This document shows positions 7,547 to 16,068 of a stretch of 35,063 nt of DNA, piece by piece. Both the position numbers and the translations under genes were made by a program. Under the pieces are notes generated by a model, which was not told where the DNA came from, ran no database searches, and was given only the letters and a program-made list of their open reading frames with translations. Source of the DNA: a virus; IMG/VR virus record IMGVR_UViG_3300047673_000120, positions 1 to 35,063 of that record. The stretch is one strand, 5' to 3'. Positions within the stretch are counted from its first letter, which is position 1. Each line of letters begins with the position of its first letter.

Positions 7547-7692
7547 AAGTCTGACATCTTCTCTATGCTTACGACTTTGCCGCAACGTGCGCAAAAAGAT
7601 AACGAGAATACCTGAGTGAATTGGCTAGACCTGCGAACTGGGATGTGTCCGCAAAAAACGCACGCTAACCGGCGTAGCAAGAAATCGATCAT
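7543..7692 (-). CDS. Small zinc-ribbon protein, first gene of the sugar cassette (49 aa)
   Basis: Reading the region upstream of the GT9-like gene shows an ATG at 7692 and a frame ending in a TGA that overlaps the GT9 start. The product has two CxxC pairs, CVFC and CARC, separated by about 25 residues, which is a zinc-ribbon layout. Its function is unknown; regulatory or structural roles are both possible. It is the first gene after the terminator at 7744-7777, so the cassette promoter should lie at about 7693-7745. I see no convincing -35/-10 pair there. Confidence 0.7.
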   Translation of the reverse strand: MIDFLLRRLACVFCGHIPVRRSSQFTQVFSLSFCARCGKVVSIEKMSDL

Positions 7693-7743
7693 CTGGTCTG
7701 CATCTGGTATTACCGCTTTAACGCATGAATTTCATCATGGCAA

Positions 7744-7777
7744 GAAAAAAAGCGCGAAGTCGTTAAACCTCGCGCTT
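7744..7777 (-). terminator. Rho-independent terminator closing the head operon
   Basis: On the minus strand a 10-bp stem (7768-7777 pairing with 7750-7759, one G-U pair, arms AAGCGCGAGG and CTTCGCGCTT) with an 8-base loop is followed by an uninterrupted T run (7751-7745). It sits after the 44-residue gene and before the sugar cassette, so it separates head gene transcription from the cassette. Confidence 0.9.
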
Positions 7778-7802
7778 GTTCGCCCCGGTATGGCAAAGAA
7801 AA

Positions 7803-7937
7803 TTAGTTGGCAGGTTGAACCGGTGGTGGGTTAGGTTGTGGTGTCGGCGGAAGTTGTGTAGCTGGCGAAGGCTTTGGAGCAGGTTTCGGTTTTGCTTTGC
7901 CGTGGATAACCTTAGCCGCTGCTTTTTTCTTCGGCAT
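7803..7937 (-). CDS. Small proline/lysine-rich protein (44 aa)
   Basis: An ATG at 7937 opens a frame ending in TAA at 7803-7805, giving MPKKKAAAKVIHGKAKPKPA followed by a proline-rich tail. It is the last gene of the head operon, 4 bases after the 141-residue structural gene and 25 bases before the terminator. I do not recognise a family. The basic, disordered composition would suit a scaffold-like or DNA-contacting virion peptide; this is a guess. Confidence 0.6.
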   Translation of the reverse strand: MPKKKAAAKVIHGKAKPKPAPKPSPATQLPPTPQPNPPPVQPAN

Positions 7938-7941
7938 AAAC

Positions 7942-8367
7942 CTACGAGCTGTATTTCTTCTGCCCGATGACCCAGCAATCGATTGCTGAATTCGCCGTGG
8001 CTGATCCAGTGATAAGCCAGGTAAGATAGAGAAACTTGTTCGGTCCCGCGGTCGCCCCTGTCGCGCCGAATGCGCTCGAACGCAGATCGATGTTGGCGAC
8101 GTTGTTCGCTGCAGTCGTGGAAAAGTTGGGCAGGTTTAGGACCCAGTTATTAGCGTTGGAAACGTTCGTGTCAGGCCCCGCTTTCAACGATGGCACGATA
8201 ACCGTTCCCCCTACGCCCGTCCCGCAGGTCGTAAGAACCGTGAGGTTGCCCTCGTAATCAGCAACGTTTAAACCGGCCGAGCCGGAATTCGTGTTGATAT
8301 TGGTTACGTTCTGGAGCTGCGAAATGGTTAACGCGCCCGTATAATCGACTGCTGCTGTTGCTGCCAT
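7942..8367 (-). CDS. Putative capsid decoration or minor head protein (141 aa)
   Basis: A small, alanine/asparagine/threonine-rich, all-beta looking protein without lysine-rich regions until its end (GQKKYSS). It lies two genes after the capsid protein, where lambda-like phages place their decoration protein (gpD). A purine-rich AAAGGAAAC lies 7-15 bases before the ATG, one of the better ribosome-binding sites in the window, as expected for an abundant virion protein. No clear homology motif was recognised. Confidence 0.5.
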   Translation of the reverse strand: MAATAAVDYTGALTISQLQNVTNINTNSGSAGLNVADYEGNLTVLTTCGTGVGGTVIVPSLKAGPDTNVSNANNWVLNLPNFSTTAANNVANIDLRSSAFGATGATAGPNKFLYLTWLITGSATANSAIDCWVIGQKKYSS

Positions 8368-8370
8368 AGT

Positions 8371-8568
8371 TTAGTTTCCTTTTGCTGTGACCAAAGTTGC
8401 TCGTGGAAATTCGGGATGGCATTGAGTGAGATGCAACGCCGTCCACTTATCGAATTCGTGAATCTCCCCTGCTTTCCCGATTAGTTGATCTTGCCCGCGA
8501 GGTTCGCTCGCGCCGCGAACTACGGTATCGTGCAGGAGTTTAACTTTAAGCGTGTGTGCGTTTGCCAT
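8371..8568 (-). CDS. Small head-module protein (65 aa)
   Basis: Starts at the ATG at 8568 (MANAHTLKVKLLHDTVVRGA), just beyond the stop of the capsid gene; a longer frame from 8601 would run inside that gene. The sequence looks like a small beta-barrel (KVKLLHDTVV, GKAGEIHEFDKWTALHL), a layout common for small phage proteins next to the capsid gene. The exact role is unknown. Confidence 0.6.
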   Translation of the reverse strand: MANAHTLKVKLLHDTVVRGASEPRGQDQLIGKAGEIHEFDKWTALHLTQCHPEFPRATLVTAKGN

Positions 8569-8569
8569 A

Positions 8570-10474
8570 TTATTGTCCGGCTGAATCGGTGCTGATTTCA
8601 AAAGCGGTGGGATGCCTGATTCCGCAATCTACCCATTGATGCATGGTGACTTCGATCTGCTCGGATTTCTTGAGGCTATAGGGATCTACAACCACATCCA
8701 GACCGGCCCATCGCGCGGCGATAAAGTCACTCCATACGCCATAGATCGATTTGTTGCCGGGAAGATTGTTGCTCATGGTCGCCGGATATCCGATCACCAT
8801 GTTCTGAGCATCCCATAGTGGCGAAGCGGTGTTCGCGTAGGCGACTGTAGCTTTGAGTTTTGCGCGTGCTGCAGGAGAGAACAACCATGCCAGCGCACCG
8901 ATGTCGGCGTTCGCTGTCGCAATGTCGCTTTCCTGAGTCAGAAGCTTGGCGAGGGTAGGAGTGGCCGAATAGGTGATGGTTCCTACTCCGGGAGTATTCA
9001 TTATTCCCTGCGGTTCTCCGGCGATCCCGGCGCCATTAATATAAACGCGGTCGAGTTCGACTGCCATCGCTGCAACCAAGTCTTCGCGGACGAATGCTTC
9101 AACCGATAGACTTGCCTGATTCAAAAGCTGCTTCGTATAGAACGTGTCGGCGCCGAGTCTATGCGGAGTGAGCGTCAACTGCCCGAATGCCTGCGTGCTG
9201 GCCGTGACCGTCGCGCCTTCTGCGAGCCAATAGACCGTGCCGGTACCTGTTACCCTCGGGATGGCAACGTTATTGACCAGACCATCCAGATTGCGAATGC
9301 CCATGTTTGCGACGGTTGTTTTGACCCGCAGATATTCAATCAGAGAACCGGTGAGCAGATCGGTTCCGATCAGATAGCCACCTAGGTTCTGGACGCTGGC
9401 CTGTAATCCTCGCTTCAGAGTCCTGAATTCGCCCATGATGCGGTCCATCGCTCGGCTGTCGAGGTCGTGATCTTCAGCCATACTCGAACGGCTCATGTCC
9501 TCCGGTAGCGTGAAACCTTCGCGGTTATCCAGAACGCTGTCGCCAGCGGAACGAAGTTGTTCTCGCGCGGCGTCGCACGCTTCTTTCTCGATGCCGGTAA
9601 TGCGCCCGTTATTAACGAACGCTTCCAAAATCAGTTTACGAACCGAGAAACGTTTTCGGTCGCCTTTGCTCATCCCGATGGAGTTGTCGGGAATCTCAAC
9701 GTGTTTGACAGGATCGAATGCGTTAAGAGCCTCGGTGCGAAACTCCTCGAAGTTGGCTTCGCCCATCAGATGCTTCTGAGCGACCTTTTGTGATTCCTCG
9801 CGCCATTTCGGGTTCTTGATGGCTGCAACGAATTCGTTGATCTTTTTGCAGCGGGATTGGAAATCTTTTACCGCATCTCTGCGTTCGTTTTCCACATCGA
9901 TATTCGACGTGGGATCAGTTACGGTTGGTTCAGGCATATTCGTCTTCGCTTTCGTGTTTCCGTTTTTGTCAACGGTTCCGACTTCTAAATCTTTGGTTTG
10001 CAGGTCACGACCCATGCCTACGCTCGGATCGGCGGGAACCGTGACCATCGAGACTTCATGTGGCTCCCAATCGGTTGCGGTAAACGTCTTTTCGTCCTTG
10101 GACTCCTCCATCTTATGGATTTCGTAACCGATGGACGCTTCTTGTAGGATTCCGTCTTGAATGTCCTGAAATTTCTCCTTGGCCAGCGGAGAGTTTCCAA
10201 ATTTTACGGTGACGTTGAGTTTCTGTCCGTCAACGCCAGCCGACATTACCCGCCCGATATGAGCGTTGCGGTCGTGATTAAAAAGGAGGGCGCCGGCCCG
10301 GTTAAGGCGATTGAGTCGCACGGCGCCATCCTTGTGAGACAGGATCTCAGTTCCGAAAAAACGTTGATATGGTTGATCGGAGGAAACTGAAAGCGTTGCG
10401 GTCCTTGCTTCAGCGTCGATCGGGCCGAACTCGGCAGATCGAAACATCGCTGCCGGAATCTTGATCGTGCTCAT
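8570..10474 (-). CDS. HK97-type prohead protease fused to major capsid protein (634 aa)
   Basis: Residue numbers count from the ATG at 10474; a TTG at 10495 would add seven. The first ~165 residues are a U35-type prohead protease: LLFNHDRNAHIGRV holds the likely catalytic histidine, EASIGYEIH the likely serine, and EPHEVSMVTVPADPSVGMG the typical end of the domain. A lysine/glutamate-rich linker and helical delta-like region follow (about 165-340). The HK97 capsid fold comes last, with GGYLIGTDL, VYWLAEGATVTAS, and DRVYINGAGIAGEPQGIMN. In vivo the protease probably cuts itself free during head maturation. It is 22 bases downstream of a fibre-like gene. Confidence 0.93.
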   Translation of the reverse strand: MSTIKIPAAMFRSAEFGPIDAEARTATLSVSSDQPYQRFFGTEILSHKDGAVRLNRLNRAGALLFNHDRNAHIGRVMSAGVDGQKLNVTVKFGNSPLAKEKFQDIQDGILQEASIGYEIHKMEESKDEKTFTATDWEPHEVSMVTVPADPSVGMGRDLQTKDLEVGTVDKNGNTKAKTNMPEPTVTDPTSNIDVENERRDAVKDFQSRCKKINEFVAAIKNPKWREESQKVAQKHLMGEANFEEFRTEALNAFDPVKHVEIPDNSIGMSKGDRKRFSVRKLILEAFVNNGRITGIEKEACDAAREQLRSAGDSVLDNREGFTLPEDMSRSSMAEDHDLDSRAMDRIMGEFRTLKRGLQASVQNLGGYLIGTDLLTGSLIEYLRVKTTVANMGIRNLDGLVNNVAIPRVTGTGTVYWLAEGATVTASTQAFGQLTLTPHRLGADTFYTKQLLNQASLSVEAFVREDLVAAMAVELDRVYINGAGIAGEPQGIMNTPGVGTITYSATPTLAKLLTQESDIATANADIGALAWLFSPAARAKLKATVAYANTASPLWDAQNMVIGYPATMSNNLPGNKSIYGVWSDFIAARWAGLDVVVDPYSLKKSEQIEVTMHQWVDCGIRHPTAFEISTDSAGQ

Positions 10475-10495
10475 CGCCTGTAAGGCGAATGTCAA

Positions 10496-11332
10496 TTATC
10501 CTATTGATTTCACTAAAGCCCCTGCTACCCAATAACCAGCGCCAGCGATATGCGGGTCCGAATCAGGGAAGATAGGATTAGCCAGCAACACATCGGCATA
10601 GGTAGGCGTGATCCCAGCGTTATTGTAGACAAGACGTGAATCAACGAGCGTGATTGAGGCAGCGGCATTGAGACTTACAACGCAATTCTTTACCGTTACT
10701 GCACTTCCTGCTGAATCAATCATTACAGGAGTATAATTAGTGCTTGGACCGTTGATGTTAATGGCGAAACCCGGCGCACTGATATTTCCTTGAAGTTCAG
10801 GATTTCCAAAACAGAAAAGAGTGATTGGACCGGCTGAATTTGTAATATCTCCTACTAGAGAACTTATGATTTCCACACTTATTCCGGCCGCTGATGCAGC
10901 CGATATAGCTCCACTGTTGGCGGCAACATGCGTTAGAAAAATCGAGACCTGATTTGTGGGTTCGGTGCAGGTTAGACTGTTGTATGGCGTTGAATTCAAT
11001 CCAGCGCCCAAGAACATTAGTAATTGAAGCGATGTTGTTACGTCCTCAGTGAATGAGTTATCACCTACGTCAATCGTAGGATTACTGAAACTTCCGGCCT
11101 CAATCGCGTCTATAGCTCCCTGAACGGTAAGGAATGGTTTATTGAGGTCGCCAACCGATCCGGTCGAATCACTTCCAGTCGGATCAACGCGCGCGATGTT
11201 GGATGATAGAAATGATCCTACGAAAAGATTTACGTTCGCTTTCTTAGTCGTTCCTCCCTGAACGATTGGCACAACATCCGGAGAAGCGATTGCGGTCGCT
11301 ACTGGCAATTCTGAAATCTTCGTGTCGGCCAT
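10496..11332 (-). CDS. Putative beta-helix fibre or head-decoration protein (278 aa)
   Basis: The N terminus MADTKISELPVATAI followed by DVVPIVQGGTTKKANVNLF is a widespread phage fibre N-terminal module. The rest is a serine/asparagine-rich region with pectate-lyase-like strand repeats (SVEIISSLVGDITNSAGPIT, ELQGNISAPGFAININGPS, AVTVKNCVVSLNAAASITLV). This suggests a right-handed beta-helix, typical of fibres or tailspikes. Its place between portal and capsid genes is unusual for a tail fibre, so a head fibre is possible. Confidence 0.6.
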   Translation of the reverse strand: MADTKISELPVATAIASPDVVPIVQGGTTKKANVNLFVGSFLSSNIARVDPTGSDSTGSVGDLNKPFLTVQGAIDAIEAGSFSNPTIDVGDNSFTEDVTTSLQLLMFLGAGLNSTPYNSLTCTEPTNQVSIFLTHVAANSGAISAASAAGISVEIISSLVGDITNSAGPITLFCFGNPELQGNISAPGFAININGPSTNYTPVMIDSAGSAVTVKNCVVSLNAAASITLVDSRLVYNNAGITPTYADVLLANPIFPDSDPHIAGAGYWVAGALVKSIG

Positions 11333-11551
11333 TTAGTCCAGTTCGATTGCAGCCATAATTAGGAATTCATCTTCGGACTCGAAATCATATTTCGGCCTGA
11401 AATCGTGCGGTGCCCAATATGGATATTGCTTTTTGTAAACTCTGCCGGGACGCAACGTATCGGGAATGAAGCATTCAGTAACGAGAAAAGCATCCCCTGA
11501 TTCCGTGACAAGTGGATCGCCCAATTCGGTGATTAAGCGTCCACATTGCAT
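11333..11551 (-). CDS. Small structural-module protein (72 aa)
   Basis: The start is taken as the ATG at 11551 (MQCGRLITELGDPLVTES), preceded by TGGAATTAAA, because the upstream stop is immediately before it. An ATG at 11593 would extend 14 residues into the neighbouring gene. The protein has a short beta-rich N-terminal half and an acidic C terminus (DFESEDEFLIMAAIELD). I recognise no family. Confidence 0.55.
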   Translation of the reverse strand: MQCGRLITELGDPLVTESGDAFLVTECFIPDTLRPGRVYKKQYPYWAPHDFRPKYDFESEDEFLIMAAIELD

Positions 11552-11552
11552 T

Positions 11553-11804
11553 TTAATTCCATCGCAGCGTTGCGCCAGCGTTTTGAGCTTCAAGATCGAG
11601 CATATATTTGCTATTGAGTTTCAGCGTTCCGCTTCCTGTCTCGACCAGATATCCATAATCCGTTGCAGTGACCAACCATGCGCCTCCAGATCGGCCTCCT
11701 TTGGTTGCTCGAACGGGCTGCGTAGGCGGTACCGGAGCGGTTTGGGACCAGACCTGTTTCCAGACAGGATTCCAAATGTCCTTCCAATTTATCCCAATCG
11801 TCAT
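11553..11804 (-). CDS. Small structural-module protein (83 aa)
   Basis: Begins MTIGINWKDIWNPVWKQVWSQ, a tryptophan-rich stretch with the pattern IW-x-x-VW-x-x-VW, then a beta-rich end. The tryptophan repeat pattern (WKDIWNPVWKQVWSQ) is a common motif of short phage proteins encoded next to fibre genes. Overlaps the upstream fibre-like gene by ATGA. Role unknown. Confidence 0.55.
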   Translation of the reverse strand: MTIGINWKDIWNPVWKQVWSQTAPVPPTQPVRATKGGRSGGAWLVTATDYGYLVETGSGTLKLNSKYMLDLEAQNAGATLRWN

Positions 11805-12607
11805 ACGCCAAACTCAGTTCCCGGTTGTCCGTCGCCGGTAATGGTCGTGCTATTAATGCTTTTCGTGTTCGCATCCACCTGATTAGCGACCGTGAATGCG
11901 AGTTTGTCGGTTTGTGTCTTGATTGATGTGATGTCCGCGTTGTCTGGAGCGGTGTAGTTCACAGCTAGAAGCGCGCTGTCTGTCCCGCGCATGTTGGTAG
12001 CGACCACATTTCCCCCTGATTGAAGTGCGGTCTTTGCTGCGTCATAAGCCGCAGTAAGCGTCATAGCATCTCCGGCCTGTGCCGCAGTCTTTGCGGGATC
12101 ATATCCGCTCACAAGCGAGAATCCTGTCTTGTCGCCAACCAGCACGCTCGCGCCGATGTCGCGCGCTGTTTGCGCTGTTCCGGTTCCTGTTGGTCCGACT
12201 TTAACCATGTTCGAATCGGAGAGGCCTGTTGAATCGATATTGATTGTCCGTCCTGCTGTCGTAGGACGCAGGGCAGACCGATTCTGAATCGAGAAATAGC
12301 CTACGACTTCCCCGACAATCGAAACGCTGTCTGCTGTGCCGGTAGTTACGACAACGGAAAAATCATGGGCGGCAGCGTAGAAAGTTCCATCCTGGGAAGT
12401 GTCGATCTTGACCGAAACTAATCCGGCGACGTTATCAAATCCGGTTGTGAATGTGACCGTAACTCCCGCTGTGCTTTGCGTCGTGTTATCATCCTTGTAA
12501 ACCGAAACCGCCAGATTTGCGGAGGTGATCGGCGCGCCGGTAGAAAACTGTCGGGTTGTAAAATGGAAATAGATGATTTGGCCGACTGCAATATCGCCTA
12601 AATTCAT
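11801..12607 (-). CDS. Putative fibre protein (268 aa)
   Basis: N-terminal half (about 1-110) is a beta-sandwich-like module, with SVYKDDNTTQSTAGVTVTF, VSVKIDTSQDGTFYAA and HDFSVVVTTG, seen in many phage fibre and baseplate-associated proteins. The C-terminal half carries two similar helical units, YDPAKTAAQAGDA and YDAAKTALQSGGN, then IKTQTDKLAF, a coiled-coil-like register typical of trimeric fibres. It overlaps genes on both sides by ATGA and is one of three fibre-like genes in a row. Confidence 0.6.
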   Translation of the reverse strand: MNLGDIAVGQIIYFHFTTRQFSTGAPITSANLAVSVYKDDNTTQSTAGVTVTFTTGFDNVAGLVSVKIDTSQDGTFYAAAHDFSVVVTTGTADSVSIVGEVVGYFSIQNRSALRPTTAGRTINIDSTGLSDSNMVKVGPTGTGTAQTARDIGASVLVGDKTGFSLVSGYDPAKTAAQAGDAMTLTAAYDAAKTALQSGGNVVATNMRGTDSALLAVNYTAPDNADITSIKTQTDKLAFTVANQVDANTKSINSTTITGDGQPGTEFGV

Positions 12608-13332
12608 GCCGCTAACCCTCCATGCCCTGCGGTTCTAATTCCGCCACCGCCTGCTGCTGCTTGGTCGAATGTTACAATCAGCCCAGCGTATCTATTCGGT
12701 CCCAGACTGTGATTTATGTTAGCAATTCTACCGGCGGACGTATTAACAACGGCATCTAGGTAGCATATTCCTTTATCCACATTCGATCCCCCATTGTTGT
12801 TAGTCATAGTCGAATTTACGATGCTAAACGGCGCAACATTATTGAAAGCCCAATTTGTGTTCTGCGTTGAACTGTTTGTCTTTATTCCGATCACTCCTAC
12901 ATAAAGAGCGTTCGCGTTGGAGTTGGTGAGATTTCCCGTGTTCGCCGCATTGGTCGCGATTGTTGCAGCCGGAGTGGGTATGCCATCCGGTAGAATCAGA
13001 GCGCCGCTGTATTCCACCGCTACCGCTGCAACTTCATTCAAATTGCCGCCGGTGAGCAAGGCAATCGTTATTACCGTGTCGGCTCCGGTCATTATCCCAT
13101 AGAAAATTTGGGTCTCCACGGTTGCACCAGTGGCTTCAATCGCACCCGGGCTTGCATTGTAGAATATTCCGTGAGCTGAAGTGACTTTAATCGGGGCCAA
13201 TGCACCGCCGCAGACCCCTACGATCACCGTATTCCCAGCCGTAGTAGCACTTCCGAAAGTGAGGGCTAGTGAAGAGATATTTACCGGCGCTCCGGTGTTG
13301 TTAGATGTAGATTGAACGCGCGCGATTGCCAT
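12604..13332 (-). CDS. Putative virion surface protein (242 aa)
   Basis: A low-charge, beta-rich protein (NISSLALTFGSATTAGNTVIVGVCGG, AAVAVEYSGALILPDG, ANALYVGVIGIKTN) with a glycine-rich tail AAAGGGGIRTAGHG. This composition is usual for secreted or virion surface proteins; the C-terminal glycine-rich loop resembles fibre tips or collar proteins. It directly follows the portal gene (stop and start abut) and overlaps the next fibre-like gene by ATGA. No catalytic motif is visible. Confidence 0.5.
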   Translation of the reverse strand: MAIARVQSTSNNTGAPVNISSLALTFGSATTAGNTVIVGVCGGALAPIKVTSAHGIFYNASPGAIEATGATVETQIFYGIMTGADTVITIALLTGGNLNEVAAVAVEYSGALILPDGIPTPAATIATNAANTGNLTNSNANALYVGVIGIKTNSSTQNTNWAFNNVAPFSIVNSTMTNNNGGSNVDKGICYLDAVVNTSAGRIANINHSLGPNRYAGLIVTFDQAAAGGGGIRTAGHGGLAA

Positions 13333-15435
13333 TTATTCCTTTTCGATGTCCATCCCGCTAAGTTTGCCGTCGCCGTCGCGCTTTACCTTGATCGCCTTCG
13401 TCTTCGGGATCTTGATGTCGTTCTTGATGGCAACGTTTGGAGCGGCCACGTTCACCACGACATCAGCCGGTTTCATTTCAGGCATCATCACTTTGGCGGC
13501 AGCAACGTGAACGACAGGGGATTTCTGTTCTGGGACATTCACGATTGGAGCTTCGACCGTTACCTGCGTTTCTTTTTGCTCGGGAAGATTGATCGTCATG
13601 TTTGGAGCGGGAGTAGGGCGCGACATGGCTAGAAACTCTCTGAAGTCCTCTACCGTTAGCGATTTGGCAGCAGGAGTCGTCGGCGCCGCTGGCTGATTGT
13701 CTGCTGTGTCCTGCGCTGGCTTACTTGGAGGGACTTTTCCTACCGTCGGAACGACGTCGAGTCCCAATTCCTCTAGCAAAGCTTTCTCTTCTGCCAGTTC
13801 GAACACGATCTGCTCGAAATCGGCATCGACGTCACTGTCCTCGATGACGCGTGTTCGGCTTGTGAAGTTGTTTACGACCTGTAGTGCATTGGCTTGAACT
13901 TCTTTCTGTGGATCTACCCATGCCCATCGACGCCCGCGGAAGATTGGTTTGTTGAACTTGTCGAACTTAGCGAGCGGTAGCGGAATCGCTCCCGTCATCA
14001 GCGACATTTCAAGCCAATTCTCGAAGATTGGACGCTCCGCAATCTCGATGTCGAATTTCTGGATGAGTTTCCACAGCTCGCGTTCATCCAGCATCCCCAG
14101 ACGACCACTTGAATAGTTCACGCCTTCAAGATCGTTGGCGATGATATTGTAATTCGCGCCTGGCATACCGGCGCACCACGCGCGCAACATTCCTTTTCGG
14201 AACAGATCGAAATTGCCATTCGGATGCTTTGGATCGAGCAATGTGCCTTCAACACCCCATGGCAGACCGAAAGACCCGCCAGGTTCAGCACTCATCTCGG
14301 ACTCCTTAGTAGGATCAGGTCTATCGCCTACTCCCGTTCCTCCGCTTGGGTCCAGTGTGGAAGTGAATTGGAATACCTTACAAGCTGAAACGCGAGCTGC
14401 TACGACTTCGCCTTCCTCATATTTGTCCAAATGGCGAGATTTAATGATCACCGGTGCGCTCCACGGCGCCGGCCGCGTTGAATCTCCGTCGATATATCGA
14501 GCGTAATGGATGATCTCTTCGGCAGGTATGCGTGTGTAAACCTTGCGATCGCCCATCGATCCCATTGCCGGAGTGCCAAACTGCCAATCCATCGGAGTGC
14601 GGGTGATGAAATAATAAGCCGTGCGCTTACCCCACTTATCCCGCTCGATGCCCATTCGGATTTCGTTGCCGTTTTCGAGCTTCGTATTCAGGAAATAATC
14701 GCACCATTCAGCGTTGATGAGTTGCAGTGAGTAACCGTATTCGTTAGCGGCCGGACTTCGAATATGCCGAAGGAAGAAATCACCATCGCGCGCGGCAGAG
14801 AGCAGTCGGAGTTGGCAGACTTCATTGTAACTGAGCGCACCGGTCATTGTGCAGAACTCGCGCCGCTTCCATCGCGCCCAAGCATCCTCGATTACCTTGT
14901 TGGCGTAAAGGTCGAGGTCGCCAACCTGGATGGTAGCCGACTGGCGTTCGTCCAACTCGGCAAGTTGCCGCGAATAGACGTGTCTGAAGCGTTTGTATTC
15001 TCCTTTGATCTGAGAGAACTCCTTGCCTGCGGAAGCATACACAACGCGGTCCTCAGTTTCCTTAATCCTCAACCTGCAGGTGATTCCTTCCGAACCGAAA
15101 ACGTTCGCCCAAAGCTCTTCACGATACTTTGAGAAATAGCAATCAGTCCTGAATAGATCACGGGATCGGGACCGCAATGCGAAGATATTCTGCCAAACGT
15201 CGGCATCTTCTGAAAGTGCTGAGATTGCCCAATCCGAATTGATACCACCGATTCCGACTACAGATTTGTAATCGCGCTTTGAAAGAGTTGCGGTCGCGGC
15301 CGGCTGTGGGCTTTGAACGGCCAATGCGCGTGAACCGTCCGGAGTTTCAGCCGCGATCCGCAAAGGGTTTTTCTTGCCAAGGCCGCGGCGGCGAGGCGGC
15401 GGCTTCGCTAGTGGCTTAGTCGGCCAAATCTTCAT
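13333..15435 (-). CDS. Portal protein, lambda gpB-like (700 aa)
   Basis: The body matches the lambda-type portal family: DLFRTDCYFSKYREELWANVFG, ARWKRREFCTMTGALSYNEV, LLSAARDGDFFLRHIRS, LINAEWCDYFLN, and IPAEEIIHYARYIDG before the wing. SSGRLGMLDERELWKLIQ matches the stem and clip. Length exceeds lambda gpB (533 residues) owing to a C-terminal extension (from about 580) rich in proline, valine and lysine with repeated VNVPEQK/VTVEAPIVNV-like strands. The protein forms the dodecameric DNA gate of the head and docks terminase. It starts with an ATGA overlap with the gpW-like gene. Confidence 0.92.
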   Translation of the reverse strand: MKIWPTKPLAKPPPRRRGLGKKNPLRIAAETPDGSRALAVQSPQPAATATLSKRDYKSVVGIGGINSDWAISALSEDADVWQNIFALRSRSRDLFRTDCYFSKYREELWANVFGSEGITCRLRIKETEDRVVYASAGKEFSQIKGEYKRFRHVYSRQLAELDERQSATIQVGDLDLYANKVIEDAWARWKRREFCTMTGALSYNEVCQLRLLSAARDGDFFLRHIRSPAANEYGYSLQLINAEWCDYFLNTKLENGNEIRMGIERDKWGKRTAYYFITRTPMDWQFGTPAMGSMGDRKVYTRIPAEEIIHYARYIDGDSTRPAPWSAPVIIKSRHLDKYEEGEVVAARVSACKVFQFTSTLDPSGGTGVGDRPDPTKESEMSAEPGGSFGLPWGVEGTLLDPKHPNGNFDLFRKGMLRAWCAGMPGANYNIIANDLEGVNYSSGRLGMLDERELWKLIQKFDIEIAERPIFENWLEMSLMTGAIPLPLAKFDKFNKPIFRGRRWAWVDPQKEVQANALQVVNNFTSRTRVIEDSDVDADFEQIVFELAEEKALLEELGLDVVPTVGKVPPSKPAQDTADNQPAAPTTPAAKSLTVEDFREFLAMSRPTPAPNMTINLPEQKETQVTVEAPIVNVPEQKSPVVHVAAAKVMMPEMKPADVVVNVAAPNVAIKNDIKIPKTKAIKVKRDGDGKLSGMDIEKE

Positions 15436-15986
15436 TTGAAGCGCGTCACGATTAGACCGTCGTGATTGATTCCACGCATGACCTCTTGTGCTTCACGCTC
15501 GCGGATGACTTCAGCCTGTAAACGGGTCCGCAATGCGATCAGTTCGGTCACCTGATAGCGCGTATAGCTGACATTATTGACCGAAACGCTCTGGAATCCA
15601 CCCGTAGTAAGCTGTGTGATTGCCGTGTTGACGTTATCCAGCATCGTTTGCGCTGTGCTGGCGGCTTGGGTCTGCGAAAGGTCTGGTAAGACGTTCAGAA
15701 CTCCGGTCTTAGCCGTCGCGCGCTGCCCGGAAGCCCGCTCGGTTGTGTATATTGCGAACATATACCTACCCGAGACCTCAAGTGTTGGATTCAGCGTGAA
15801 TAGGAAATCTACGCTGCTATTCGTGACATTCGTTGCATTTGTCGTGTAAGGTGCGCTGCCGGGAATCTGCAAAAGATACTGCGCGGACCATTGGCTATTC
15901 GGAAACTCGCTAAAGCTCTCCGTGAACAGGTAAGTCCCTCCCTGTTCGATCAATTCGGGCGCACCCGTAGCGGTTGGAACTGCCAT
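15432..15986 (-). CDS. gpW-like head-tail joining protein with an extra N-terminal beta domain (184 aa)
   Basis: Residues about 110-184 have a helix, a two-strand hairpin and a second helix (TMLDNVNTAITQL, FQSVSVNNVSYTRYQ, VTELIALRTRLQAEVIRE). This matches the layout of lambda gpW (68 residues), a head completion protein. Residues 1-105 form an additional beta-rich, immunoglobulin-like region (GGTYLFTESFSEFPNSQWSA), absent from lambda. Gene order TerL, this gene, portal equals lambda A-W-B, which supports the assignment. The rightward Mom island separates it from TerL. No Shine-Dalgarno sequence is visible. Confidence 0.65.
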   Translation of the reverse strand: MAVPTATGAPELIEQGGTYLFTESFSEFPNSQWSAQYLLQIPGSAPYTTNATNVTNSSVDFLFTLNPTLEVSGRYMFAIYTTERASGQRATAKTGVLNVLPDLSQTQAASTAQTMLDNVNTAITQLTTGGFQSVSVNNVSYTRYQVTELIALRTRLQAEVIREREAQEVMRGINHDGLIVTRFK

Positions 15987-16068
15987 GCAATCAATTTAGG
16001 GTGTCAATTGGATCAAATTTGCTATTTACCCAGCAATCAATCGCCGTGCCAACTATCTAAAACCGTAG

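Noticed and set aside
7616-7834. Rightward 72-codon frame between the cassette and the head operon
   Set aside because: It crosses the terminator and lies opposite the zinc-ribbon gene start and the proline-rich gene; no motif and no coupling.
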